Part shown: positions 33,036-45,853 of the stretch, one piece after another | Position numbering within the stretch: the first letter of the stretch is position 1 | How the letters are laid out: every line of letters starts with the position of its first letter | DNA from: Castor canadensis | Lineage: Eukaryota > Chordata > Mammalia > Rodentia > Castoridae | Assembly (NCBI RefSeq): GCF_047511655.1 | Contig: NC_133386.1 | Location: 76,635,501-76,699,500 of the forward strand | Direction: 5' to 3' | Length of the DNA stretch: 64,000 nt | Position numbers and translations under genes: made by a program | The notes under the pieces: model-generated | Told to the model about the DNA's origin: nothing | The model's input: only the letters and a program-made list of their open reading frames with translations | Databases searched by the model: none

Positions 33036-34689
33036 TTCAGGAAGACTGCATGAAAACAGAAATGCCAGAACATGAAGCAATTGTTGTTATTGAAGACAGA
33101 TACCACTTCTTTTCTATCTCCTCCACCCCCAGAATGAAGCAAAGGACTAATGTTGAAGCAGGAAAGGAGCTCATGCCAAGGTTGTTGGCAATTATTCAAC
33201 CGACTTTCTATAAAAGAGGACTCTGTTCCCAACTCCACAGCCATGAGCTGGGTAGCCATGACCTCACTCTCAACCCCAGGGTGAAGCCTGATTGGCCTAA
33301 TCCAGTTTTATATTCATTCCTCCAGGGCAGTTATTGGTGGATTGGGGAATCCTATGGCTTGAATAGTTTGTAGAACCCAGGACTGTTGCTGGGACTGCTG
33401 AGAACTGACTATGTCCCTTGGAACTTCCAGTATCTGTCTTTCAGTCATGACAGGAAATCTACCAAATACTAAGACAAGAGCCAGAAAGGAAGGCAGAGAA
33501 ACAGAGGAGGAATCACATTCTGATGAGATCATTTGAGTCCCTGGATGAAGCCTTGCCTGAAACTGGACCTATCCTTGAATGTTTTATGATTTATGGGACT
33601 ATCTGAAAAAAAAAACTTTTAAAACACAGTTAAATGAAGAATTCTGTTACTTACAATCTAAAGATTCTTGGTTGATCCAATCAAGAAAAGGTAAGATTAA
33701 AAAAAAAAAAACCAAACAGAAAAAATATATAAACAGGAAAATACCAAAAAAGGGAAAGTAAAATTAGCCTTTCCTTACCTAACTTGTTTGTTGGTCCACC
33801 ATAGTACTCTGAGAAGGAACCCCACCTGTTCTTCTAAGAATGAGGAGGAAATAACACAGCACTCTGAGAGTTTTGATTTCCAGCAGCCTATGAATCCCAA
33901 AGGCTTTTATGGACTATTGCAGTCAGCAGCTCAGGAAGAATGAGAACTGAATGGTGAAGGAGTCACAGTTGGCAGTGGAAAAAGGAAATTGAGCCATATT
34001 CTGGGGAATCAGGGTGCAACATTTAGGAGGAGAATGTGGTCCAAAAAAAGTTTTCCCCATAGACAAAGAGGAATGAAGGGGAAGAGGAGAGAAATAAGAT
34101 AAGGACTCAACTATGATATGTAGACTCTTAAGTTTCACAATTTAGAATTTATGCTTGATCTGAGACCAGAATGTTAAAGTGTTAAAAAAAAAATGTCCAA
34201 AGCACATGTGGGAAGCTAGTGGGAAGTGAGGAGAAGCATTAAGAAGTTCTATCAGGGAGGTGCATCGTTAGTTGTTTTTGGTGATGTGTGCAGATTTTTC
34301 ATGGGCATGTTATGTCATAATGAGTCTATTTTCTGTCTGGTAGTCTTCATAATGGCACCTTAAGAATGACATAACAGTCTCTGTTATATTTATGGCATGT
34401 GGAGACTCAAACTACATGTTTTATGAAGCTATAGGAATCCTGTTGAATCCATTGCTGGGTGAAGTAGGGCATGTACGCAGAAACTGCAAGGTTGTTTTGT
34501 GTGTCTCTGTACTAATTCTACTACATAAAGGCTTTACCTCTCCCGTAACGCTCTGGTATTAAAAACAAAATTCTGCTTTGTGTACATATACTTGTGCTCT
34601 ACTTCCTACAGCCATTTATTTTAACCCTGTGTAGTTGTTTGTGTTATTTGCCAAATATTGGGCTTGCAGGCACTTGGGAGAGTTAGACT
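33036..34689. other. No recognisable feature
   Basis: Unique-looking sequence with A-runs near 33609, 33697 and 34183. The 107-codon frame at 33050-33373 starts at an ATG but shows no domain and no downstream splice site that I can support. Confidence 0.4.
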
Positions 34690-34990
34690 TTCTTTCTTCT
34701 TTGGAACTAAGGTATAGCCATGTAACCTGCTGTGGTAATGAAATGTGAGTGGACACCAGGAGATAGAAACGTTAAAATCCAGGATGCTATTTGCGTGCTT
34801 TATTTTCTTCCTGCCAGCATGCTTGGTTTCAGTCAGTGATCAGAATACTGCTGCTCCATGAGTCTGGGACTCTGAGGGACTGGTGAGGATCCCACTTCTC
34901 CACCTAACTCCAGTGTGCATATGGCCTGAGCAAGAAAATATGCCTTTGTTTTTTTAGGACTTTGATATTTGGGGACTGTTTGTTACTGGA
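34690..34990 (+). repeat. Possible old LTR-type repeat
   Basis: The order of atagccatgtaacctgctgtggtaatgaaatgtgagtggaca, cttcctgccagcatgc, tgagcaagaaaatatgcctt and gactgtttgttactggaac recalls an old LTR-type repeat 3' half. It is too diverged to name. Confidence 0.35.
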
Positions 34991-35395
34991 ACAGAATTGA
35001 ATTCATCTGACTCATGTAAGACTAAAAATATTCCAGTAACTATACTTGAAACCAGGATACATCAAATGTCCCCTTTCATCTCTAGGGACTCACCATTTTG
35101 AAGAATGACATGAAGGAAACTTACAAAGCAACACTTGAGTATAAATTTGAAATTTTAAAATATTTTATCTCACTCTTAATTTCTTCAACTCTGATATATT
35201 TTGTTACTATTACATGATATCTAGGTATGTATATATATTCATGTTTTTTATATAGTTATAATTATACGGGATACCCTTGGGGGATTTTACTTTCTTTATC
35301 TATGATTTTTGACATATACTTGCTATAGATTTACATCAGACTTCACTATTATAATGTATATAGAAGATAAAATTAATTTATCTATTAGATAAAAA
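34991..35395. other. AT-rich sequence, no feature
   Basis: Strongly AT-rich sequence that includes the site into which the next SINE inserted. Confidence 0.4.
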
Positions 35396-35622
35396 TCTAT
35401 TAGATTTTTTTTTTTTTTTGCAGTACTGGGGCTTGAACTTAGGGCCTACACCTTGAACCACTCCACCAGCCCTTTTTTGTGATGGGGGTTTTTCAAGATA
35501 TGGTCTCATGAACTATCCACTGGGTTGGCTTTGAACTGCGATCTTCCTGATCTCTGCCTCCTGAGTAGCTAGGATTACAGGCGTGAGCCACCGGCATTCA
35601 GCCATGACTCTATTAGATTTTT
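35396..35622 (-). mobile_element. Full-length composite SINE with perfect 14-bp target duplication
   Basis: The repeats tctattagattttt at 35396-35409 and 35609-35622 flank a 199-bp insert. On the + strand the insert reads poly-T, gcagtactggggcttgaact (complement of the ID-like end), then a 7SL-like body ending tacaggcgtgagccaccggc. It is one of the best preserved SINE copies in the window, so probably recent. The ID-like part is shortened compared with the copy at 4890. Confidence 0.9.
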
Positions 35623-35625
35623 ATT

Positions 35626-35905
35626 TGTTTGGTGGTACTGGGGTTTTAACTCAAGGCCTTCTATTTGCTAGGCATTATGCCCCTAGCACTTTCTGACTTA
35701 TTTTTTGGAGTGGGCGTCACAGTTGTGCCTGAGGTTGGCCTTGAACCATAATTCTCCTATACACATCTCCAGTGTAGTTGGTATTACTTATGTATGCCAA
35801 TATACCTAGCTTGTTTGTCAACATGGAGTCTTTCTAACTTTTTGCTAGATCTCCATTTCCCAAGTAGCTGTGATTACAGGCATGAGCCACCAGGTCTGGA
35901 TCTTC
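35626..35905 (-). mobile_element. Older composite SINE, reverse strand
   Basis: ggtggtactggggttttaac (tRNA-like end) is followed by a degraded 7SL-like body (aggttggccttgaaccataa, caagtagctgtgattacagg, catgagccaccaggtctgg). It adjoins the younger SINE, whose target lies in or beside this element's T-rich end. Confidence 0.75.
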
Positions 35906-35929
35906 TATTAAATTCTTTTGGCAGCAGAT

Positions 35930-36420
35930 CACAGAAAAATTAAACTCAAATTGGCTGAAGGTATAAAAAAGTTTAGTATTTCATGAATATGGAAGTTGAG
36001 GCTGTGGGTTGATCAATGTTGTCATCGAGCCTTCAGGTTTTTCCATTTCTCTAACTTTTGCTCCTCAGGGCCAATTTCTTCCTCAGATGGGTCGTAAGAC
36101 TGCTGCAGCAGCTCCAGTGACCACATCCAACACTCTGTTCAGAGTTAGAGGATAAATGGCTTCTTGTGTCTCTTTCTTAGGAGAGACACATCTTTCCCCT
36201 AAACTCCTCAGAAAATGTTTCCTCTCATCTTGCTTTTCTTTCAAAAATTAGTTTCCTCTTGTTTTAATTTGGCCATAGCTAAGTCATCTAAGCATTTACA
36301 ATACAATCTCTGGGCTTGGGTATAAGTTAGGGTGTAAGTTAGATTATTGTGGGCAACATAGACCAAAATGTCCCCATGGACTAGCCATTACCACAGAGCC
36401 AGCCATCTTCTGCTGTCCAA
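35930..36420 (-). repeat. Possible old interspersed repeat, reverse strand
   Basis: The text ttaaactcaaattggctgaa, atatggaagttgaggctgtg, ctgctgcagcagctccagtg and a late tccccatggactagccatta recalls an old mammalian repeat containing 'ggcagcagctccag'. It is heavily diverged and I do not name it. Confidence 0.35.
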
Positions 36421-37779
36421 TTAGTAGGATGTTTTTAATCTTTCAGTACAAATGATGCTGCTGAAAACAACTTGTAATATGGATTCTATTTCCCCACCCT
36501 CTTCAAGCTTCCCTAAAGATGGGACTGTTAGGTCAAGAGGAAGGGAGATTTTTACTGCTTTCTTCGCATATTAATAAAATAGTCTTTAACTTGATAAGAA
36601 CTGTACCATTCCTCAGTGATGTCAGCTCTTACAAATAATGTTATGTTTTAACTTTAAAAAATGTTGTAGAACAGTTCCTCATTATTGGTTTGACTTACAA
36701 TTCTTTAATTGTGAGTGAGACTGAATCTTTTTCTAGTTTGTTTACTGTTATTTGAATCTGTTACCTCAGAAAGTAGCCCTCTCTGGCATAACAATCGGAA
36801 ATGTTGAAGTCTCAAACCTCTAAGCAAACTTGGCACTTAACTCCATCTCTGACACAGCATTGTTGGAACCAGGAACCATCTCAACATAAAGTAAACGCAA
36901 ATTATCCAGAGACTCAAATGATCCAGATGGAACCCATGGGAGGCCCTTAGCAGGGAAATGTCACCCAGGCTGTCGGCCAAATGAAAGGAATTACAGCACT
37001 TGGAACCAGAGTCTTCAGAGAGCACTTAAGCACAAATTATTTTTATGACCACATGAAATGATTGAATTAGAACCATCAAAAAATTTAAAATGATTTTCAT
37101 ATGTAAAAAATTTGAGGGCTGGCCCTATCTCTAACCGAATACTTATAAAGAAAATAGTGTGGGATGTAGGACTATCCACACCTGGGTTCAGTACGCAAGT
37201 TCTGGTCGAACAGCAGACCTATCACCCCTCACTGAAGCAAAAGAATCCTTGGCAGTGATTTTGTTCTGAATGACACAATTGTCTTTTTCTCCAGTTTCCT
37301 GTTTCCTAAACATCTTGGTTAAGCTCTAGGGTAGGTTTCAAAGATGTTTGTGTTATTATTTACCACAGAACTCTCTAGGAGCCTCTGAGGGGCCTGAGAA
37401 CCCTCCTGATATTGTTTACACTGTGCATGTGCATTTTATGTGCGTTTTTCTGGAGACAGGGCCCACAATGTTCAGAGACTCCCAGGAAGGCCCATGTCTC
37501 TCCTGCAATTCTCATCTACTTTCATATTTCACTGGGGCTCCCTTTCAGTTTTCTTGTATCTTCTTTTGCTTCCTTTTTATCCATGAATAAACAAAAGTTT
37601 TTGTCTGGGCTGCACTGCTTATGGATTTATCTCTCTGCTAATTTAAGCACTTTTCATGGCTTCTTTTCCTTCATGTGGGGTGGTCAGGGACCAGGATTTT
37701 CTTACTAATATGCTATAATAAATCTCTAACTAAAAAAAAATGTGCTAAGACCCTTTGAACAATGAACATACACTTAAAC
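36421..37779. other. No recognisable feature
   Basis: Unique-looking sequence. I see no repeat family or exon. The overlapping 80- and 98-codon frames at 37348-37708 show no domain. Confidence 0.45.
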
Positions 37780-38040
37780 AATGAAGGACAAGAATGTAAA
37801 ACAGCTCATGTTAAGGGGAGGGTATTAGTGGGAGGAGGAGGTAAATGAAGAGGGTAAATATGGCTGATGCACTTTCTATATGTGCATGAAGATGGAATGT
37901 TGAACTCTGATGAAGTCATTCAAAGAAGTGGGGAGGGGATGGGGGAGAATAATGGTGAGGATGGACACATTGTACTCATATATAAAAAATGTCACAATGA
38001 AACCCCCTGTGCAACTACTGTATACTAATAAAAAGGTTTT
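37780..38040 (+). mobile_element. LINE-1 3' UTR fragment, older subfamily
   Basis: The phrases aatgaaggacaagaatgtaa, gggtaaatatggctgatgca, ggggaggggatgggggagaa, tgtcacaatgaaaccccctg and actactgtatactaataaaa repeat the copy at 11885 in the same orientation. It is truncated before ORF2. Confidence 0.7.
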
Positions 38041-38073
38041 AAAATGTGTTAAAGCATGTTTGCATATACTGGG

Positions 38074-38123
38074 TATTTCTTACTGATTCCTTAGATTGCA
38101 AGGATATTTCTTACTGATTCCTT
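38074..38123 (+). repeat. 19-bp direct repeat
   Basis: tatttcttactgattcctt occurs at 38074-38092 and at 38105-38123, a 31-bp period. It lies just downstream of the L1 3' UTR fragment. A local slippage duplication is the simplest reading. Confidence 0.85.
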
Positions 38124-38405
38124 GGAGCAGAAGCCACTTCAGGATCTTTGTTTCAAATCAATAGTGTAAACATTAATTTTGTACATGAGAATAAACAAAG
38201 GGTCACTTGTGATTTCTGGATTTTGGGGAGGTCTTAGCATTTTGTTGTTGTTTTGGGTCTTGGCTTTTGTAAAGTGCAGCAAAACTACAGGGGCTTCCAA
38301 TGACTCAAAGAAGTGAGACCTATGTTGTGTGTCCCTTGCCAAATGAGGTACATCATCCTGTCTTAAAAATAAAATAATACATGTGTACCTTTTCCTTGAG
38401 TCTAA

Positions 38406-38474
38406 AGATATTCCTCATTTTTTTTTTTTGGGTGGGACTGGGGTTTGAACTCAGGGCTTAGATATTCCTCATTT
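38406..38474 (-). mobile_element. Micro-SINE: 39-bp truncated copy with 15-bp target duplication
   Basis: Perfect 15-bp repeats agatattcctcattt lie at 38406-38420 and 38460-38474. The 39-bp insert is T-rich then ggactggggtttgaactcag plus gctt, the extreme 3' end of the ID-like part of the composite SINE. The copy was cut off after only about 30 non-tail bases, yet it has complete retroposition hallmarks. Confidence 0.9.
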
Positions 38475-39229
38475 ATAAGGATGTTTTTGCTGAGTTCAGG
38501 GACTACAGAATTGTGTATGTTTGTTCCAGTTTCAGAACTCAGCATTACATTTTTCTCCAAGAGAAAATGACAAGGAATGAAATAAAGTATAAAAGTAGAT
38601 CTTATTTATTAGAAACAAATTAAATAAGTGAAAAAACAGTCCTGTAGAAATACAAGCTAGTAATAAAATCTCAATAGTGGACTGGATTCCTCCCTTATTT
38701 TGAAGACATGATCCATCAAGGAACTGAGAGAAGGCTTGATATAGTTGCCTCTTGAGGCAACATGGAAAGATCTCTTTCAGAAAGTTTCATCTGGGTGGGA
38801 CAGAGAAGGGCAATAAGAAAGCAGGAGTTTTATGTCTTACACACATTCATAGTATGTGCTTGAGAATTTCAAGGGAAGAGCCTGGGCAGAGACATCTGCA
38901 GTGTCTGTCTGCCTTGCTTTCTCTGTTTACTGGGTACTGCTAAGAAACCAGAGTGGTGTCTACAATCTTAGTGGTGTTTTGAATGAGTTGAGGTTTTAGC
39001 AGCTGTCACAAGAGGGAACTTAATGTCTCGCTCTGATACTTGCTGATACCACAGAGGGGAAGACCATCCATGACCTGCAGTGTGTGTTGTCAGGCCAGGG
39101 TGGAGATGGAGGGTAGGATATGGGTCTTAATGTGCTGTGTGTGTGGGGGGGACTCAGAGGACAGAGGCAGGGGTAGTTTCCTCTCCCACTTTTAGTGACT
39201 CCATCTGGTGTTGGAAAGCAGCATTTCAG

Positions 39230-39230
<1 letters not shown>
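38475..39230. other. No recognisable feature
   Basis: Unique-looking sequence. I see no exon or repeat. Confidence 0.45.

Positions 39231-39263
<33 letters not shown>
39231..39263. repeat. (TG)n microsatellite
   Basis: 33 bp of uninterrupted TG, likely polymorphic. It creates a Thr/His-rich artefact frame on the minus strand. Confidence 0.95.
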
Positions 39264-39265
<2 letters not shown>

Positions 39266-42200
39266 TAATTCCATAATGCAAAATAGATATTGGTAACAAA
39301 AAATGTACATTTGGGGAATTTTGTTTCTGGAATCTACATTTCTACACAGCCAAAATCACTGAATTCAACCCTTTTTTCTCTCCCTATTCATATTGTTTGC
39401 TCTGTTTCCATTTAATATGTTAATGGTTTTTGCTTATATTTGCTTTTAAATATTTTTCTCTCCTTTTCAACAAATTCCTTCTGATTATCATTTATTTCTC
39501 TTTCTTATTCTTTCTTCTGAAGTACCCTCTTCCAACCCTCCTCTGCTTAATTCAAAGAAGCCCATTTAAGTACTATTTATTGCCATTGCATTCATTTAGG
39601 GTCCCTTTTTGGGCAACTAAGAGAGCTGAAAATTCTTTAAAATTCCCTGCCCTTGGTATGACCAGTGTGGCACTGATGGAGAAGATGAGACCTGAGCCTC
39701 TTCTGAAAAGATGGTTGGGGGTCAAATGTTGGGAAACTGCATAGGACGAAGTGTAGGCTAAAGAAAAGAATTGATACTCCTGCCACATTTTTAAAATTTC
39801 CACCTTACTTTTGAAATCTGCAAGGAGTTACAATTAAGAGAGGGTAGACCTACATTGGGATTTTGGTAGGAAAAAGAGAGGTCAGACCCTAAGAAGGTTA
39901 GGTACCTGTGGGTGAGTGCATAAAGAAGGAGAATGTGAGGAAAAGAATGAAACACTTGCTTTTTCAATATGGTGAATGCAGGAAACAATAAAGAATTCAC
40001 TTCCAAGCAAGTTCTGGATTAAGCTGTGTTTACAGCTGTGAATGTAAACAAGGAAACCAAGATCGGTACGCTCAGCATGAGCGACATCATGTTTCTGTTA
40101 CAGTGACTGAAAACTATGCATAAAAATTGGAAGATTATTTGGTATTTCAATACAAATGTGAACTTAGTTACAAACCTCTAAAGATGCATTTAATTTTACA
40201 GTTCTTCGTAATGATGGTATTTTGTAACAGGTATTTGCTCTTTATTCAGCCAGGCCTCACACTTGACCTATCAGCCCTTTACTTACTCAGTTAAGTAAAT
40301 AGATATTTAGGTCAAACTAGAAAGATAGCATGATTTTGCTAAAATGTTATATGACTGGGGGGTGGGGAGGGCTGATTCTGACAACAGGGGTTAGAAAAAG
40401 TAATTAAAACCTGACTTGCTGTACTTGATGTATGCCGTTTTCAAAATGTCTAATTGTTTGCACAATTTAAAATAAGGGGGGAAAAACATGGCAACTTTAC
40501 TGAGCCAGGAGGGAGTTGTTAGAAACAGTTCAAGTTATGTTTAGATTCATGAAGGAGTATTTGAAAGAGCTCTGAGGAGGCTATAAAGGATATGTTTTCA
40601 GATGATTAAATGCAAATATAGTTTGAAAATGCTTAAGAGAATGATTTCAGAATGAGCAGGAAATAAGAAGAGGTGGGGTGGGGAGAATAGAGGTGAAGAA
40701 GGGGATTGTTTGGGAGTGATTTCTCCTGCTACCCTGACCCAGTCCTGATCTCCATGATCTGAAGAGTCTTTGTTCTGCTGGACTGTGCTGGCAGGAAGAT
40801 AAGATGCTGAAGTAGCATTTGAGCCTGAGTGAATACCTGGCCAAAAAGTGCCCAGGGTGCCCTGGTCTCTCTCCTCTCCAGCCTGGCAGACTCTACCTGC
40901 TATCCCCAGGGTGCTTAAGAATTTGGAATTCACCATGCCTGAACAAGTATGGAAGACCTGCCCTGACCTTCCAAACTACCTCCCAGCTTTGTCTTTCTAG
41001 TGTTTGATACTGAATCCAGCCCCACAATGTCCACACCAAAAGATCAGCTGGAAACCACAGTCTCTATACATCCTTTTCCTCCTAAACACTATCAGTTTGA
41101 ATTTGGCTTATTTTGAACCTATATTATGCATGAGGTAAATGGATATTTATTTTAGTTACAGCCTTCTATAACTGATGGCAGAGCTACTTTGCATGTTAAA
41201 GATCAAAGACTCTTGTGGTTGAAAAAGTTCTATGGTGAGAGGAAGTGACTGCAATTCTCCTGAAGACTTCAAGCTGGAATATCTGATAGAAAAAATTAGG
41301 GTAACTGTTCTCTCTGGAGTTTCTGCTATGATTGAGAAGGGACCTGGTAAAATGTCCATTTACATTATCAGCATTCTGCTTTTGATTTAACATGAGTTTT
41401 GTAAGAGGGAATAAAGCCCTGAATTGGAGGAAGTTTCAGGAGCTTCAGAGAATTCTGTTTTCCCATGGGCTTCCATTGTCTACTTGCTGACAACAATGTT
41501 TTATCAAGATGAGCTCTGTTTCAGTTCTGAGTTTAGCTCCAACTGAAGGAGATTCCTGATTGGAATTGCAGTTAGCATTGGCAAGGGAGAAAAGGCACAG
41601 GAAAGGACTTCTAAAGATGTCTTAGACATCAAATGGCTGTTTCACAACAACTTTGTGGTGCGTTAAGTGTAAGTGAATCAGAAACATAAGGACCGAGTTT
41701 CCCTTGAAATTCACATGGGTTTTAAAAATTAAGGCAAAGAAATTATTGGCAAAGAGTATTTTGGGACTTGCCAAATTCGAGCCCCTGGAGAATAAGTTAG
41801 AGACACTATTCGGGGCCTCTAGGATGCTTCTGTTCTTCATTTTTGCTCCTTCCTCCTCTCCACCCATTGATCCAAGTGCTGTGCAGCATGCAAAGTTACA
41901 GGTTAGCCAACAGCCAGCGCACACAGGTCCTCTCATACTTTCCTGGACTGCTAGGTGTGGCCATGGTGATGGCCATGATTTGGGGCCAGGAGTAGGGATT
42001 CAAGCTTGGTCCTGGAGTCAGAAGTCTTATATGTTTGGATCCCATCCACACAGACGATTCCAAGTGTGTGTGTGCATGTGTGTGTAGGTGTAGCAAGCAG
42101 CGGGGGTACCTCAAGATTTTTCAACCCTTTTAGGAGGAATTTGGTTACTCAGTGGGGAGCAGGAAGCACCTACTCTGAAGGCAGGTAGAAATGGGGGGCC

Positions 42201-44261
42201 GGAGAGCAACTGACTTTTCTTCAAGCTCAGTCTTATTCCCTTTGCCAGGAGGAAGCCTGCATAGGGCAGAGACTCTGCAGTGTAATTTGTTTATTGTGCA
42301 CAGTCTTTCCTATGGAAGGTGTCCACAATGACTGCTGTACCTGCATTGAGAAGGAATTACAGAGGAAATAATTCGCAAAATTACCAAGCAAGTAGTGTTT
42401 TTGGTTTGGGGTTAATGTCATCAGAAGAATGGGTCATCTCAACAATGTTTTGGGATTTAGAAATCACTTCTTGAAAAGAGGTTTTCACTGCAGTGGAATT
42501 TTTAAAAAGTTTAACCTGGAAAGCAGAGAAAGGGATTAGAGGGTAATACTTTCAGCAAGGGGTAGGGCATGTGGGTACGTAGTGACACAGAGAATGAGTG
42601 GGGGGCAGCTATGAGGAGTTAAGGGGAGGACAATGAAGACAGACCTTGGAAGTCCAGGATTTTGAAGTATTGGAGTATAAGCTACCCAGAAGCTCCTTTA
42701 ACCACAGCCAGGGGTCCACGTGCTTAGCACCATCACATCTATTGTGCAAGGAGCTGACTCCCTCTTGTCATCTGTGACCCAGCACATAAAGTTGGCAATT
42801 GAAGTCAGATGAGTCAGTTCTCTTCTATGGACATAAAAACAGCACCTGGTTCATTCTAGCTGCTCAATAAAATATTGTCAAATAAATAAAGGTTGATATT
42901 TTATGGATAGCTGTTAGCTAATTTTAATGGATGAGAAAGCAAAGAAAACTGGGAATGAATGATCCAATAGGAAGATGAGGCAACAGAACCCAAACCTTAA
43001 GTTGTTCCTAAACCAATGTAGCACTATCATAACAGATACCGAAGAGACTTAGAAGGGATCTCTACTTTACTTCTGCTTGAACACATTTGATAGTCTTTCC
43101 AAGGGAAATTTCAGAAAGGAGAAAACACGAAACAAAACCTCAGGAGGAGAGTTTATAATGGGGAGGTATTAGTCAGTGGATAGTGCCATGACCTGCTCCA
43201 CGAGTCTGTCTTCTGCCCAATCACTCAACAAACATTTAATGAACATCCATTGTGGGCCAAAGAAAGGGGGAATAATAACTTGAGGAAACCTGTTTTTTTT
43301 TTTTTGAGAGATAAAGAAAATCTCACTAATATTGAATACAAAGCTGATTGAGAGAAATGTTGTAAGAGATGCATAAACTACTTAGATTTGAGGACAGAGG
43401 ATGTTCCTTCTGGCTCTTCTGGTGAGGAAAGGGACCTCTGAGCTCCATTTGGTACTTGTCTCATGGCTCCCCCTTCAAGAATCTCAGCCTCCTGGTCTTC
43501 TCCATGCCTTTACTACCCAGATTGCTGTCAAAATTCTGCTTGCCACAGGATTTGAATAGTTTCTTTTCCAATTCCAGAGCAAATGACAAACAGAGTCAAA
43601 TTGAAGCCTGGAGCCAGCCAAATGACATTAGCCCAAGTCTGTGGGAACACTGCCTCTTAGAGAGGAGAAGAGACTTGCCAAGTACAGTGCCATTGTGCTC
43701 CTTTCACCCCTCACACACCTCCCTCAGTGATGTCACAGCCGACATCCTTGGCAACCCTCAGGTCTTATTTGCAATTAACTTCCCAGACATCTGTGTCTAC
43801 AGAGAAGGCTATGTGAGCTGTTTTCAATTCCTAGGAGAAAGCCAGAAGAGAACAGTTTTCATTAGTTCAGGTGCTTGTCTTCTCTAGCTGTTTATTTTTG
43901 AAGACAAAGACAACTGACTATATGTTTTCTTGACTGTCATGAGCTCATTGGATTCCTAGGATCTGGTGCCCTTCTTTTCAGTTTCTCTCTAATACTCAGT
44001 GCTCTCATTCCTGCTTCTCTTTGTTCCTTTCCTACTTTTTACCCACTCAACTGTCCATTTCCCACCCATTTATCTCAAAAGGATTTGGACATCTATATCT
44101 GTTTCAGGAGTTATCAGGGTGGGAGCACAGAATAGGTATGTATGTGACAAAGTCTCTCTTCAAAGAACTTTGGGTCTTCTAAAAATTCTGCTTAGTTTCA
44201 TTGAGTTTGCTTCTTTTTTCCAAAAGTGATTCTGTATATCATAAAAGAATGTAGAATTTTA
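39264..44261. other. Long repeat-poor stretch, no gene called
   Basis: In 5 kb I recognise no SINE or L1. Only weak traces occur: a possible L2/MIR-like piece at about 42835-42890 and a 'cactcaacaaacatttaatg' old-repeat start at 43223. The open frames at 41704-42087 and 43456-43887 lack domains, and the latter lacks an ATG start. Short GT runs lie at 42065-42090. Confidence 0.4.
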
Positions 44262-44590
44262 TTTTGGTGGCACTGGGGTTCAAACTCAGGACCTTGGGCT
44301 TACTAGGAAAGTACTGTACCATGTGAGCCATTCACCCAGCTCTTTTTCCTTTAGTTATTTTTCAGATAGGGTGTTTCACATTTTGCTTTAGTTATTTTTC
44401 AGCTAAGGGCTGGTCTCATTATCTTCCTACCTATGCCTCCTGTGTCGTTGAGGTTATAGACATGCACCATGCCCAACTGTTTGAGATGGGGTCTTGCTAA
44501 CTTTGTCCAGGCTAGTCTCAAATCATAGATCCTTCTGATCTCTGCCTCATGATTAGCTGAGATTACAGGTGTGGGCTACTGTGCCCAACC
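44262..44590 (-). mobile_element. Composite SINE, reverse strand, with internal duplication
   Basis: ggtggcactggggttcaaac (tRNA-like end) is followed by two 7SL-like blocks ending ttatagacatgcaccatgcc and ttacaggtgtgggctactgt. The phrase ctttagttatttttcag occurs twice (about 44350 and 44386), so a small internal duplication has occurred. The copy is old. Confidence 0.75.
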
Positions 44591-45817
44591 TAAAATTTCT
44601 GATTTAAAAATTTTAAGCTGGAAAAAAGAGACACTTTGAAAAATTTAAAACATACACAATATTTTATTTTCTAAGAGTGTTTTACAGCACTAAAGTCACA
44701 TTAGTCATTTGAAAACATTAAATTCTGCAATACCTTCAACAACATTTTTTGCTCATAAGTCTATCATCAATATTCAATATATAGTCTAGTTTATTCAGAA
44801 ATAACTGAAAGTGACTAAATTGAATTTGTTTAAATATTTTTTTTTTTTTGAAAGGGAAATCTTGGATGGAGGAGCTCTAAAGAATCTAGGCTCTACTTTT
44901 TGCCATTGTATGTGCTGGAAAACACGCTGGAGAGCAATATCCTAAACATTGCTAGTATGATTCTTGGGAATGAAACAAGAACCAAGTCCATACTTTTCTC
45001 TGGGACCTTCTTTTCTGTAGTACTTTCCCCTACAGTATTTATGGATATAAAATGACTCCCGGAATTATTGTCTGTGTTAGGCCCAGAGTAGACAGATTGC
45101 TGTCTGCTGCCCTGTGTCTAACCACTGCCTTCTTATTTTGTCGTTGACCCTTCTTCCCAGAGCTCTTTCCACATGGACTATTCTGTAGTGGTTGAACAGA
45201 AAGTGCAGGCATACATCTTTTGGGCTTATAGCTGTTCTCCAGGATGTCTAAGTCTCACTGTGCCTACAGAGCTGCATGGGTAACTTGGGAAGCACAGCTG
45301 AGACCTTACCAAGCAAGCTCCTTGGGATCTGAGACAGTGGTCCTTTCCCAGTCAAGATTCCCACAGACAAAGGCCAGTGTGGTAAAGTGAATGGTAGCTG
45401 ACTGTTAGCAGTGTTTCTCTGTGACTAGGGGGCATGGTTCCTTGGAGGCAGATGTATTTTATTCATTCATAAATTTGTATTTAGCACATAGTGGGTACAA
45501 AGTACTTGATTATGTATATGAATGAACAAACAATTTAACCACATAGGGATTTAGTAATGGAGATTTTAAACACATATTCATATTATTTTGAATTTTAAAA
45601 ATATTGCTACAAAGTATTTCTACTAGCTCAAAGTGATAAGCCTAGTAAAATGTTTCTATTGTATCTGAAAGGAAATAATGTTATGACGTGTTTAATTGCT
45701 GCATAGTTAAAAGTGATCTACAAAGTGAACCTGAGCTTTTCATGAATGGGAACATATAAGATGATCACGAAGATGTGCTTACTTAGCAAAAGTTTTGTGT
45801 TGCCAAAAAGTCTTCCG

Positions 45818-45820
<3 letters not shown>
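44591..45820. other. No recognisable feature
   Basis: AT-rich first half. A weak CTCF-like string at about 45422 was considered and rejected. I see no repeat family. Confidence 0.4.

Positions 45821-45852
<32 letters not shown>
45821..45852. repeat. (TG)n microsatellite
   Basis: 32 bp of TG immediately before a reverse-strand SINE fragment. The run may derive from the SINE's 3' end region. Confidence 0.95.

Positions 45853-45853
<1 letters not shown>

Noticed and set aside
41704-42087. 127-codon + strand frame ending in a GT-rich run
   Set aside because: No domain or splice signals. The C-terminal part is microsatellite-like.
43456-43887. 143-codon + strand frame in the repeat desert
   Set aside because: It starts at TTG and has no recognised domain or splice context.
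45422-45435. Third CTCF-like site (tgactagggggcat)
   Set aside because: It departs from the core at the first, second and last positions, so it is too weak to list.
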